The notes under the pieces are model-generated. The model saw only the letters and a program-made list of their open reading frames with translations. It did no database searches and was not told the DNA's origin. Made by a program: the position numbers and the translations under genes. From Chitinophagaceae bacterium (lineage in GTDB: Bacteria > Bacteroidota > Bacteroidia > Chitinophagales > Chitinophagaceae): a DNA stretch of 32,930 nt. Positions 1 through 7,473 of this stretch are shown one piece after another (position 1 is the first letter of the stretch; every line of letters begins with the position of its first letter). The stretch is from the NCBI GenBank assembly GCA_019638615.1, contig JAHBTL010000054.1, positions 1-32,930 on the forward strand, read 5' to 3'.

Positions 1-268
1 GCGGAATTTGAATATCTACGTTTTCATTTTCGTCGTATTCAATGTCTAAATTATTAGGGTTTATTTCCTGTTCCGTTATTTGGCTTTCATTGGCAGTGTT
101 TGGCACTGAATGGCTTTTTACTGGCTTGGGCTGCCCCATAATATCGGGCAGATTTGGGTTAACTTTTTCCTGTGCGGGCTTTTGCTCCGACCGTTTATGA
201 ATGACAATCTTATCCTGCAACAGCAGGACGATAACAATGAGCAGGCAAATCACAATTACTATTTCCAT
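1..268 (-). CDS. TraD-like conjugation membrane protein, partial (3' end outside window)
   Basis: This minus-strand frame starts at an ATG at 268 and runs open off the left edge, so only about 89 N-terminal residues are visible. The first 18 residues form one hydrophobic helix (MEIVIVICLLIVIVLLLQ), followed by a charged, Pro/Asn/Glu-rich hydrophilic stretch, which suggests a single N-terminal membrane anchor. It lies 11 bp downstream of the DUF3408 gene in the same direction, so it is probably the third gene of the tra operon, in the slot usually labelled TraD in CTnDOT-like elements. The name rests on position and architecture, not on a recognised motif. Its coding sequence contains a 17-base word that recurs in the intergenic region near 1918. 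Confidence 0.6.
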   Translation of the reverse strand, partial: MEIVIVICLLIVIVLLLQDKIVIHKRSEQKPAQEKVNPNLPDIMGQPKPVKSHSVPNTANESQITEQEINPNNLDIEYDENENVDIQIP

Positions 269-279
269 AATCAGCTATT

Positions 280-729
280 TTAAAAAATGGGTTTAAACTT
301 TTCGTTGAAATCATCGGTAATGGCTTTTTCAAATAGTTCAAAATGATGCTCCAGTATGTTGTCGAGATAGGCATACAGGGGTATCGCATCTTTGCCGATT
401 ATCTGTACAATTCGGGATAGCCGTTCGTGGTATTCCTGCCGGATGTAAATGCTTTTATCGCCCCGTTTTGTCATCGAGTGGGTTTTCAAAAAGTGTTCGC
501 CGTAAGTTCCGTCAAGGTTTTTTTTGGTGCGGTTCCTTTCCCGTTGTGCAGGTTTGCTTTGTGGTAATTCTTCCTGCTTTACCTCATCTTGTTCGGCTTC
601 CTTTTCCTGCTCTTCGGTAGGTTCGGGCGGTAGCTGCAACCCGTCCTTTTTAACGCCGTCCACCATTAGGTTCATCATCATTTCCTCATTAATGTCGGGC
701 GTGACTTTTCGTTTATTATCCTTTTCCAT
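280..729 (-). CDS. DUF3408 conjugal transfer protein (TraB/TraC-like)
   Basis: This 149-residue soluble protein belongs to the DUF3408 family, found next to traA in Bacteroidota conjugative transposons; its exact biochemical role is not established. The N-terminal half is a low-complexity Glu/Lys/Gln-rich segment. The conserved C-terminal part (about residues 80-149) contains the family-like stretch KSIYIRQEYHERLSRIVQII and the block PLYAYLDNILEHHFE. It is separated from the upstream parA-like gene by only 4 bp and is therefore almost certainly cotranscribed with it. The family call is firm from the C-terminal block. Whether it corresponds to TraB or TraC of CTnDOT cannot be decided here. Confidence 0.8.
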   Translation of the reverse strand: MEKDNKRKVTPDINEEMMMNLMVDGVKKDGLQLPPEPTEEQEKEAEQDEVKQEELPQSKPAQRERNRTKKNLDGTYGEHFLKTHSMTKRGDKSIYIRQEYHERLSRIVQIIGKDAIPLYAYLDNILEHHFELFEKAITDDFNEKFKPIF

Positions 730-733
730 AGCA

Positions 734-1501
734 CTACAATTGAATGATGTTTAAAAATTCGCTGATGAACAGGTCTAACTGGCAGGCTTTCATCAAACGC
801 TCATCAGGTGGCATTACCGTAGAACGGAAAACCGTTTTGCTGTCTGCTTCGCTTTCCTTGCGAAAACGGGTGCTGTTTTTGATTTGGCTTTGCATCAGGC
901 TTAACCCTAATTGCTCAATCAGTTGGTTGTACACGTCATATAACGGTGTGCTTTCCCTGCCATCCACCTGGTTCCAAAACAGGTTAATACTTTGTATAGA
1001 AGTTTCGCCCTTTTTCATAATCACGTCCTGTAAAAGCTGCGTGAAGATGAGCGTACTTTCCATTACTACACGGTCTGCCGTTATGGGTGTAAAAATGTGG
1101 TGCATACCTGCCAGTGCTTTCAGGATGCCGGGCGTGTTCACAGTTCCGGGCAGGTCGAAGAAAAGCACATCAAGCGGAACGGCAGAAGTGTTTACAAATT
1201 CGTGCGCCGCATCGAGTACGCTATCTGCTTTGTGCTGCATAATGGGATAGGCTTTTTTGTTGATGGTGGTAAACTGCTTATACGCCAGTTTTTTCAACGC
1301 CTCATTTTCCATTACCATTGCCAAATCACGGGTTTTCATTTTCATCAGACTGTGCTGCGGAAAATCCGCATCAAATACGGCTACGTTGTAGCCTAACCGA
1401 TAGTGCATCGTACTGGCGACAAGCGTGGTAAATGTACTTTTACCGACACCGCCTTTTTGAGAAGAAAAGGCAATAAACAGAGGTTTCTTTTTTGCTTCCA
1501 T
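734..1501 (-). CDS. traA: ParA/MinD-type ATPase, conjugative transposon TraA
   Basis: This 255-residue protein is a ParA-family P-loop ATPase. The deviant Walker A motif SQKGGVGKST lies at about residues 14-23, with its signature lysine. The switch region FDADFPQHS follows near residue 44, and a Walker-B-like segment, DVLFFDLPG, lies near residue 111. In Bacteroidota elements this protein is the first gene of the tra operon (TraA) and is thought to help position or partition the element or its transfer apparatus. The ATG at 1501 is the natural start because it places the Walker A motif about 13 residues in, as in the family. Upstream lies a gene-free, CCTG-rich leader of several hundred bases. 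Confidence 0.9.
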   Translation of the reverse strand: MEAKKKPLFIAFSSQKGGVGKSTFTTLVASTMHYRLGYNVAVFDADFPQHSLMKMKTRDLAMVMENEALKKLAYKQFTTINKKAYPIMQHKADSVLDAAHEFVNTSAVPLDVLFFDLPGTVNTPGILKALAGMHHIFTPITADRVVMESTLIFTQLLQDVIMKKGETSIQSINLFWNQVDGRESTPLYDVYNQLIEQLGLSLMQSQIKNSTRFRKESEADSKTVFRSTVMPPDERLMKACQLDLFISEFLNIIQL

Positions 1502-1529
1502 ATTTTAAAAATTTAAAGTTTACTTTCTT

Positions 1530-1860
1530 GCAGGCAGTCCTACGGACAAGCAGGCGTTCCTGATTTCGTTCAGGCTTCCTTGCAGGATAGCCAGCAATCT
1601 TGACGGAACTCTTGATTGCCTGTCTGCGATACGGCAGGACGGCACTCATTCCTGTATGCTATCAGGCGGGATAGCCGTCATTCCTGCGTTCCTGTAATCC
1701 TGCATTCGGGAGGGCAATCCTGATTGCTTGCAAGCCGTCAGGCTATCACTCCTGAACTCTTGCATTTTTGCAATCCAGTCGTCAGGCTTTCAGGATTGCC
1801 TGCATTCCTGAAAGCTGTCAATCTATCCGCCCTGATTGAGTTCCTGCCTGAAATCTGGTA
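1530..1860. repeat. CCTG/CAGG-rich degenerate repeat tract in the tra leader
   Basis: Between traA and the mob genes is a gene-free tract crowded with short words of the type TTCCTG, TGCCTG, TCAGGC and GCAGGA in both orientations. By eye there are about 22 CCTG or CAGG tetramers in roughly 330 bp, against two or three expected by chance. No fixed period is visible, and the units are imperfect. Short open frames cross it in several phases (for example 1440-1649 and 1738-1947, minus strand), but their products have no protein-like character. Because both orientations are abundant, the single strand or RNA could form many alternative hairpins. It lies where the 5' leader of the tra mRNA would be if that operon is transcribed from the 1870-2000 region. 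Function unknown. Confidence 0.75.
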
Positions 1861-1897
1861 CAAAGAACTATGGATATTCTTTCCGTTGTAGGCGTGT

Positions 1898-1934
1898 GGC
1901 AGTGTTTGGCGGTCAAAGGCAGTGTTTGGCACTG
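1898..1934. repeat. Tandem copies of a dispersed GGCAGTGTTTGGC word
   Basis: The 13-mer GGCAGTGTTTGGC occurs at 1898-1910 and again at 1918-1930, 20 bp apart. The second copy extends to GGCAGTGTTTGGCACTG (1918-1934), which is identical to bases 92-108 inside the TraD-like gene. The reverse complement of the 13-mer is at 3966-3978, in the mobB-mobC gap. It could be a protein-binding site or a mobile short repeat; nothing in the sequence decides which. Confidence 0.7.
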
Positions 1935-2069
1935 TGTTACTGTGCAATGCTTTCGTAAACAGGGCTTTACTTTGTATAAAGTTTTTTTATTAACGGATTT
2001 ATGCAAAAGGATTTTGACAAATCAGGAGGTAACGGGAACGGCAACGAGCCGTTTTTCCCTGTTACATTC

Positions 2070-2094
2070 AATCCGTCCCGCAGGGCGGATTTTT
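2070..2094 (+). terminator. Terminator-like hairpin
   Basis: AATCCG at 2070-2075 pairs with CGGATT at 2086-2091, extended by a wobble pair and two C-G pairs around a CGCA loop, and the stem is followed by further T residues. The shape fits an intrinsic terminator or attenuator reading toward mobA. No gene ends just before it, so attenuation of a leader transcript or an oriT role is as likely as simple termination. Confidence 0.4.
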
Positions 2095-2110
2095 GTGTTC
2101 ACCGGAACAC

Positions 2111-2165
2111 GGCAAGTTGTGTTTTGAGGCACTCGAAACCGAGTTCGTGCCTCAAAACAACTTGC
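2111..2165. repeat. Long near-perfect inverted repeat
   Basis: The left arm begins GGCAAGTTGTGTTTTGAGGC at 2111. The right arm ends GCCTCAAAACAACTTGCC at 2165. They pair over about 18 bp, with a two-base bulge on the left arm. An inner stem, ACTCG/CGAGT, closes on a short AAAC-type loop. This is the strongest DNA palindrome in the window, and it lies about 70 bp upstream of mobA. Confidence 0.8.
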
Positions 2166-2232
2166 CCTTTGCAGGGGGCAGAAAACACCTTCCGAAGTCA
2201 GGGTTTTGTATGGATTTTAAAATGGATTTGTG

Positions 2233-2670
2233 ATGAACGAGAACAGTTACAGAAAACAGAATAAGGGCGGACGGACACCCAAAACAGACCCAAGCATCCA
2301 TCGCCACGTTTTCCGTCTTACGGACGAAGAAAACGCCAAACTTTTGTCGCTTTTTGAAGCATCGGGAATGCCCAATAAAGCAAAGTTTATCATCTCCCTG
2401 CTGTTCAGTAAGGAAATGAAGTCAGTTAAGATTGACAAAGGAACAGTTGATTTCTATATGCGATTGACTTCGTTTCACAGTCAATTTCGCTCCGTAGGTG
2501 TGAACTATAATCAGGTTGTGAAGCTACTGTACAAGCATTTTTCCGAGAAAAAAGCCGCTGCATTCCTTTACAAACTGGAAAAACAAACGGCTGAAATGGC
2601 GATGCTCTGCCAAAAAATCATTCAGCTTACTGAAGAATTTGAGGAAAAACATCTGAAAAAACAGCGTTAG
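2233..2670 (+). CDS. mobA: MobA-like relaxosome accessory protein (MobC superfamily)
   Basis: This small basic protein of about 145 residues is encoded immediately before the relaxase and matches the Bacteroidota MobA/MobC-type mobilization protein. It is expected to bind oriT and help the relaxase nick. Visible signs are a charged N-terminus with KGGRTPKTDPSIHRHVFRLT, resembling a ribbon-helix-helix entry, and the conserved-looking FHSQFRSVGVNYNQVVKLL in the middle, followed by an amphipathic, probably coiled C-terminal helix. The ATG at 2233 was chosen; a GTG directly before it (2230) is an alternative. It ends 2 bp before the mobB ATG, so the two are translationally coupled. Confidence 0.85.
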   Translation: MNENSYRKQNKGGRTPKTDPSIHRHVFRLTDEENAKLLSLFEASGMPNKAKFIISLLFSKEMKSVKIDKGTVDFYMRLTSFHSQFRSVGVNYNQVVKLLYKHFSEKKAAAFLYKLEKQTAEMAMLCQKIIQLTEEFEEKHLKKQR

Positions 2671-2672
2671 AA

Positions 2673-3959
2673 ATGATAGCAAAAATCGGAAGAAGTGAAA
2701 ATCTGTACGGTGCATTGGCGTATAATAATCTGAAAGTGGAGAAAGAAAACGGACAAATTCTGTTTACCAATAAGATAATCGAAACGCCAAACGGAGCATA
2801 TACCGTTTCTCAATTAACCCAATCTTTTGAGCCGTACCTCATCGCAAATCGCAATACGCAATATCACACCTTGCATATTTCGCTCAATCCCGACCCGAAA
2901 GATAAGGTAAGCGATGACCAATACAGGGAAATGGCGGAAGAATATATGCGGGAAATGGGTTACGGCGAACAGCCTTTTGTAGTCTTCAAACACACGGATA
3001 TTGACCGCAGTCATATCCATATTGTATCGGTCTGCGTGGACGAACAGGGCGTAAAGATTTCGGATAAATTCGAGAAAATGCGGTCTATGAATGTATGCCG
3101 TGAACTGGAAAGAAAACACGGGTTGATACCCGCAACAGACAAAGAGCGCAATCAGAATGATAAGGTTTTCCGTCCGGTAGATTATCGGGCAGGCGATGTA
3201 AAAAGCCAAATTGCTTCGGTCGTTCGCCACCTCCCGAATTACTACCAGTACCAAACTTTGGGCGAATACAATGCCCTGCTTTCCCTGTTCAATATTACCG
3301 CCGAGAAAATCGAGGGCGAATTGCAGGGAGAGATGAAGCAGGGCTTAATATATATTCCGCTAAATGAAAAAGGCGAAAGAGCCGGGCATCCGTTCAAGGC
3401 TTCGCTGTTCGGAAAGAGCGCAGGGCTTCCGGCTTTGGAACTGCATTTTGCGAAATGCAAAACGGCTTTGAAAGATAGCCCCACCAAACAGACCCTAAAA
3501 TCTGCCGTTACCATTGCCCTGAAAACCACGAGCGATGAACAGGCATTTAAAAAGCAGTTGGCGGAACAGGGTATTAACGTTGTGGTGCGCCGAAATGATA
3601 CAGGGCGTATTTATGGCATCACATTTATAGACCACAATTCCAAAGCAGTTTGGAACGGTTCACGTTTGGCAACAGAACTTTCTGCCAACACCTTTAATGA
3701 TTATTGGAACAATAACATCAAACCGAATATTAAAGAACCTGCCGTTTTACAACCCAAATTATCCACATCAAATGATGCGGATCTTCCTGCGGAAGAACCA
3801 CACCATTTGTTCGACTTCTTACATACTGAAAAACACGAAGACGGTTTGATTGAAGCACTGGGAGGTTTATTGCCCGAAGCCCAGGGCGAAGATTACGAAG
3901 AACAGGACTTTGCCAATAAAATGAAGAAGAAAAGAAAACGCCAAAGAGGTCAGAAGTAA
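2673..3959 (+). CDS. mobB: MobB relaxase (relaxase/mobilization nuclease family)
   Basis: This 428-residue relaxase would nick oriT and remain covalently bound to the 5' end of the transferred strand. The N-terminus MIAKIGRSENLYGALAYN carries candidate catalytic tyrosines (Tyr12, Tyr17), in the usual motif I position. The metal-binding motif III is clear as HTDIDRSHIHIV, with His107, Asp109, His114 and His116. The C-terminal third is lower in conservation, with an acidic stretch and a strongly basic tail (KMKKKRKRQRGQK) suited to DNA binding. It follows mobA by 2 bp. The 101-bp gap to mobC contains a GCCAC-rich stretch and a reverse copy of the GGCAGTGTTTGGC word. Confidence 0.92.
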   Translation: MIAKIGRSENLYGALAYNNLKVEKENGQILFTNKIIETPNGAYTVSQLTQSFEPYLIANRNTQYHTLHISLNPDPKDKVSDDQYREMAEEYMREMGYGEQPFVVFKHTDIDRSHIHIVSVCVDEQGVKISDKFEKMRSMNVCRELERKHGLIPATDKERNQNDKVFRPVDYRAGDVKSQIASVVRHLPNYYQYQTLGEYNALLSLFNITAEKIEGELQGEMKQGLIYIPLNEKGERAGHPFKASLFGKSAGLPALELHFAKCKTALKDSPTKQTLKSAVTIALKTTSDEQAFKKQLAEQGINVVVRRNDTGRIYGITFIDHNSKAVWNGSRLATELSANTFNDYWNNNIKPNIKEPAVLQPKLSTSNDADLPAEEPHHLFDFLHTEKHEDGLIEALGGLLPEAQGEDYEEQDFANKMKKKRKRQRGQK

Positions 3960-3965
3960 TATTCA

Positions 3966-3978
3966 GCCAAACACTGCC
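3966..3978 (-). repeat. Reverse copy of the GGCAGTGTTTGGC word
   Basis: GCCAAACACTGCC directly follows the mobB stop. It is the exact reverse complement of the words at 1898-1910, 1918-1930 and 92-104. The surrounding 3960-4010 stretch also contains several GCCAC words. Confidence 0.65.
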
Positions 3979-4060
3979 ACAGAACGCCACTGGCTGCCAC
4001 ATTCTTAGAGCCACTCCATAGAGCCTTTAAATTCACGCCCGAACATTAAAACTTTAGATA

Positions 4061-6061
4061 ATGCAGGGAGAAGACGATTTAAGAGGGCTTTCCAAGATAA
4101 TGGCTTTTATGCGGGCAGTCAGTATTCTTTTGGTGCTGATGCACCTTTATTGGTTCTGCTACGGTTTCTTTTTAGAACGTGGTTGGACGTTGGAAGTAAT
4201 CAACAAGATATTAGGCAATTTCGACCGAACGGCGGGTTTGTTTTCACACACTCTTTACACCAAAGTATTCGCTTTGGTCTTACTGGCTTTAAGCTGTTTA
4301 GGGACAAAGGGCGTAAAGAACGAAAAGATAACCTGGACTAAAATTTACGTGGCGTTGGGCGTTGGCTTTGTGCTGTTCTTCCTGAACACACCTTTGTTAA
4401 AGCTATCTCCGGCAACAGGCACATTCCTGTATATGCTTACTATCTCATTAGGTTATATCGCCTTGCTGATGGCGGGCGTATGGATGAGCCGCCTGCTTCG
4501 TACCAACCTGATGGACGACGTATTTAATAATGAGAATGAGAGCTTTCAGCAGGAAACCAAACTGATGGAAAACGAGTATTCCGTTAACCTGCCCACCAAA
4601 TTTTACTACAAAGGCAAATGGAACAACGGTTGGATAAACGTTGTAAATCCATTCAGGGCATCAATAGTGTTGGGTACTCCCGGTTCCGGTAAATCTTATG
4701 CCATTGTAAACAACTACATCAAGCAGCAGATTGAAAAAGGCTTTAGTATGTATATCTACGATTTCAAGTTTGACGACCTTTCTACTATTGCCTATAATCA
4801 CTTACTGAAGCATCGGGATAAATACAAAGTTCAGCCGAAATTTTACGTGATAAATTTCGACGACCCACGCAAGAGCCACCGTTGCAACCCACTCAATCCC
4901 GATTTTATGACGGACATTTCTGATGCTTACGAAGCGGCATATACTATAATGCTAAACCTTAACAGGTCGTGGATACAGAAGCAAGGGGATTTTTTCGTGG
5001 AAAGCCCAATTATTCTTTTGGCTGCGATTATTTGGTATCTGAAAATCTACGAAGATGGTAAGTATTGTACGTTCCCTCACGCCATTGAATTACTGAATAA
5101 AAAGTATTCGGATGTATTCACGATTTTAACTTCATACCCGGATTTGGAAAATTATTTGTCGCCCTTTATGGATGCGTGGCAAGGTGGAGCGCAAGACCAG
5201 TTACAAGGACAAATCGCATCGGCAAAAATTCCGCTATCAAGGATGATTAGCCCACAACTTTACTGGGTAATGACGGGCGATGATTTTACGCTTGACATTA
5301 ACAACCCGAAAGAACCTAAAATTTTGTGCGTGGGTAACAATCCCGACCGTCAAAATATTTATTCCGCAGCTTTGGGTTTATACAATTCGAGGATTGTAAA
5401 GCTGATAAACAAAAAGGGACAGCTAAAGAGTTCCGTTATCATAGATGAGTTGCCCACAATTTATTTCAGGGGACTGGACAATCTTATCGCAACGGCGAGA
5501 AGTAATAAGGTAGCGGTATGTTTGGGTTTTCAGGATTTTTCGCAATTAACAAGGGATTACGGCGACAAGGAAAGCAAGGTAATACAGAATACTGTCGGTA
5601 ATATATTCAGTGGTCAGGTGGTTGGCGAAACAGCAAAAAGCCTTTCGGAACGTTTCGGTAAAGTATTACAGAAACGCCAGAGTATGACGATTAACCGCAA
5701 TGATAAATCTACCTCTATTTCGACACAGTTAGACAGCCTTATTCCGGCTTCCAAAATCTCAACACTTACACAAGGTTTGTTTGTTGGTTCTGTATCAGAT
5801 AACTTTGATGAACGTATCGAGCAGAAGATATTTCACGCCGAAATTGTAGTGGACAATGAAAAGGTAGCGGCAGAAAGCAAAGCCTATCAGCAAATACCGC
5901 AAATCTTATCTTTTGTAAATGAGCAGGGCGAGGATAAGATGAAGCAGGAAATAGAAAACAATTACAAGCAGATAAAATCAGACATTCTGAATATTGTTGT
6001 TAGTGAAATGGAGCGTATCAAGAATGACCCTAACTTACAGCATTTGGTGCAGAAAGAATGA
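4061..6061 (+). CDS. mobC: MobC type IV coupling protein (VirD4/TraG-like) with YWFCY domain
   Basis: This 666-residue inner-membrane ATPase should connect the relaxosome to the conjugation channel. The N-terminal ~150 residues hold about four membrane helices and begin with the hallmark YWFCY sequence (LMHLYWFCYGFFLERGW), which is specific to Bacteroidota coupling proteins. The P-loop GTPGSGKS is at residues 205-212, and a Walker B-like SSVIIDELPTIYF follows near residue 460. A second ATPase-core segment, VAVCLGFQDFSQL, lies near residue 490. It is the last gene of the mob operon; the cargo starts about 150 bp further on. Base composition changes to a more AT-rich style after its stop codon. 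Confidence 0.93.
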   Translation: MQGEDDLRGLSKIMAFMRAVSILLVLMHLYWFCYGFFLERGWTLEVINKILGNFDRTAGLFSHTLYTKVFALVLLALSCLGTKGVKNEKITWTKIYVALGVGFVLFFLNTPLLKLSPATGTFLYMLTISLGYIALLMAGVWMSRLLRTNLMDDVFNNENESFQQETKLMENEYSVNLPTKFYYKGKWNNGWINVVNPFRASIVLGTPGSGKSYAIVNNYIKQQIEKGFSMYIYDFKFDDLSTIAYNHLLKHRDKYKVQPKFYVINFDDPRKSHRCNPLNPDFMTDISDAYEAAYTIMLNLNRSWIQKQGDFFVESPIILLAAIIWYLKIYEDGKYCTFPHAIELLNKKYSDVFTILTSYPDLENYLSPFMDAWQGGAQDQLQGQIASAKIPLSRMISPQLYWVMTGDDFTLDINNPKEPKILCVGNNPDRQNIYSAALGLYNSRIVKLINKKGQLKSSVIIDELPTIYFRGLDNLIATARSNKVAVCLGFQDFSQLTRDYGDKESKVIQNTVGNIFSGQVVGETAKSLSERFGKVLQKRQSMTINRNDKSTSISTQLDSLIPASKISTLTQGLFVGSVSDNFDERIEQKIFHAEIVVDNEKVAAESKAYQQIPQILSFVNEQGEDKMKQEIENNYKQIKSDILNIVVSEMERIKNDPNLQHLVQKE

Positions 6062-6175
6062 TTATACTAAATATTTTTGTGATTTTTCTATTAATATATT
6101 GTTAGAAGAATTAAAAGTAACAGCACCATTACGTCAACATATAAAATGCCAAATTTTAATACTCATAATTTAGCA

Positions 6176-6206
6176 TTTGCTTAAATAAACAAATTAGTTA
6201 CATTTG
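6176..6206 (+). promoter_or_regulatory. Bacteroidota-type promoter for the arsR-merTP operon
   Basis: TTTG at 6176-6179 and TACATTTG at 6199-6206 are separated by exactly 19 bp, matching the Bacteroidota consensus TTTG-N19-TAnnTTTG. The -7 element ends only 4 bp before the ATG at 6211, so the transcript should be leaderless or nearly so. The operator for the ArsR-like repressor probably overlaps it, but no clear palindrome is visible. Confidence 0.75.
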
Positions 6207-6210
6207 CATT

Positions 6211-6588
6211 ATGGATAATACTTCTTGTACACGACAACAGGCAGACATTAAACAAATCAATCGCTGTAAAGAAAGAGTTTCGGAACTCCACAGTTCGTTT
6301 GACTATTTGTCGAACGCACTTGAATTGACTGGAAACAATGTAAGACTGAAAATTCTGTTTCTTCTTTATGAAGAAAAACGACTTTGTGTTTGTGATGTGA
6401 GTGAAATTCTTGGAATGACAATTTCAGCGATTTCTCAGCACTTGAGAAAACTTAAAGACCGAAAGCTTATTGAAACCGAAAGAGAGGCGCAAACCATTTT
6501 TTACTCATTGACAAAAGAGTATGAGAAAATGTTGGACCCATTTTTTAAAATACTTGACGATAAAAAAAATTTAGAAACAATATGGTAA
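6211..6588 (+). CDS. ArsR/SmtB-family metal-sensing repressor (CadC/ArsR-like site)
   Basis: This 125-residue winged-helix repressor is expected to release its promoter when it binds a thiophilic metal. The recognition region reads CVCDVSEILGMTISAISQHL, placing Cys59 and Cys61 in the alpha-3 metal site seen in ArsR and CadC. Additional N-terminal cysteines (Cys6, Cys18) would fit a CadC-type four-Cys site. The ATG follows a consensus -7 element by 4 bp. The gene overlaps merTP by 7 bp, so it regulates that operon. The ligand is inferred to be Hg(II) or another soft metal from the MerTP neighbour; As, Cd or Pb are not excluded. Confidence 0.88.
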   Translation: MDNTSCTRQQADIKQINRCKERVSELHSSFDYLSNALELTGNNVRLKILFLLYEEKRLCVCDVSEILGMTISAISQHLRKLKDRKLIETEREAQTIFYSLTKEYEKMLDPFFKILDDKKNLETIW

Positions 6589-7184
6589 CGGACGGAAAAC
6601 TAATTGGGACTGGACTTTTGACAGCAATAGCAGCTTCATTATGTTGCATTACACCTGTTTTGGCTCTCATAGCAGGAACAAGTGGACTTGCTTCAACTTT
6701 CTCTTGGCTCGAACCTTTTCGTCCATATTTTATCGGGTTAACTATTTTAGTGCTTGCTTTTGCTTGGTATCAAAAATTGAAACCGCAAAAGAAAATTGAC
6801 TGCAACTGTGAAACAACTGAAAAATCAAACTTTATGAAAACAAAATCATTTTTAGGAATTATTACCGTTATGGCGGCTTTACTTTTATCATTTCCGCTTT
6901 ATGCTCACATCTTTTTTCCAAAGACCGAAAGTAAAGCAATTATTACCCAAACTTCAAAACTTCAAAAAGTTGAGTTTACAATTAAAGGGATGACTTGTTC
7001 AGGTTGTGAACACCACGTTAAAACAGAGATTAGCAAACTAAAAGGAATTGTGGAAGTTGTGGTTTCCTATGAGAAAGGCAACGCCATTGTTAAGTTTGAC
7101 AACAAACAAACAAGTATAGCAGAAATAGAAAAAGCTATCAATTCGACAGGATACAAATCACTAAAAAGTAAAATTATATCATAA
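6582..7184 (+). CDS. merTP: MerTP fusion: mercuric ion transporter with C-terminal MerP-like HMA domain
   Basis: This 200-residue inner-membrane protein is organised as a MerT-like transporter followed by a MerP-like metal-binding domain. Helix 1 carries the vicinal cysteine pair (AASLCCITPVLALIAG, about residues 21-22) used by MerT to accept Hg(II). A second helix follows at about 45-63, a cytoplasmic CNC pair near 72-75, and a third helix near 85-107. The HMA domain spans about 130-200 with the GMTCSGC motif (Cys139, Cys142). Its ends overlap both neighbours (7 bp with arsR, 1 bp with the GDCCVxC gene). MerT-type proteins import Hg(II) for reduction by MerA, yet no merA is present in this window. 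Confidence 0.87.
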   Translation: MVTDGKLIGTGLLTAIAASLCCITPVLALIAGTSGLASTFSWLEPFRPYFIGLTILVLAFAWYQKLKPQKKIDCNCETTEKSNFMKTKSFLGIITVMAALLLSFPLYAHIFFPKTESKAIITQTSKLQKVEFTIKGMTCSGCEHHVKTEISKLKGIVEVVVSYEKGNAIVKFDNKQTSIAEIEKAINSTGYKSLKSKIIS

Positions 7185-7390
7185 TGGAAATTAAATTACA
7201 ATCCGTAATAACTTGCCCAAACTGCGGATACAAAAAAGAGGAAACAATGCCGACAGATGCTTGCCAATATTTTTATGAATGTGAAAATTGCAAGACGAGA
7301 TTAAAACCATTGCAAGGCGATTGTTGTGTGTATTGCAGTTACGGGACTGTTCCTTGTCCTCCAATACAACAAGACAAAAAATGCTGTTGA
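7184..7390 (+). CDS. GDCCVxC-domain small Cys-rich protein
   Basis: This 68-residue protein has the signature GDCCVYCSYGTVPCPPIQ near the C-terminus and ends in CC. Two further CxxC-type pairs, CPNCGYKK and CENCK, lie nearer the N-terminus, for a zinc-ribbon-like layout. This is the family named after the GDCCVxC motif, some of whose members are selenoproteins; here both positions are ordinary cysteine codons. It overlaps the merTP stop/start by one base and so belongs to the same operon. A role in intracellular Hg or soft-metal binding is inferred from context; no activity is established. Confidence 0.85.
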   Translation: MEIKLQSVITCPNCGYKKEETMPTDACQYFYECENCKTRLKPLQGDCCVYCSYGTVPCPPIQQDKKCC

Positions 7391-7473
7391 CAAACTGGAA
7401 GCAACCTCGTCCGAGAGAATGCAGATTTCTCTGGATATTTAATAAATAATTGGATATGTTTTGGTGAAAATAA

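Larger units (their letters stand above)
2029..2165. other. Candidate oriT / structured leader upstream of mobA
   Basis: Three hairpins follow one another just upstream of the mobilization genes. The first, 2029-2065, has arms GTAAC/GTTAC, GGGAA/TTCCC and CGGC/GCCG. The second, 2070-2091, has arms AATCCG/CGGATT. The third is a long one at 2111-2165. In Bacteroidota elements oriT normally sits next to the relaxosome and relaxase genes, and a long inverted repeat near the nick site is typical, so this is the best oriT candidate in the window. The nick site itself cannot be recognised. The same structures could instead act as transcription attenuators ahead of mobA. Confidence 0.5.

Noticed and set aside
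1440-2264. Several short frames in both directions across the leader region
   Set aside because: They overlap in different phases within the CCTG-rich and hairpin tract, with composition driven by the repeated words, and show no recognisable domain.
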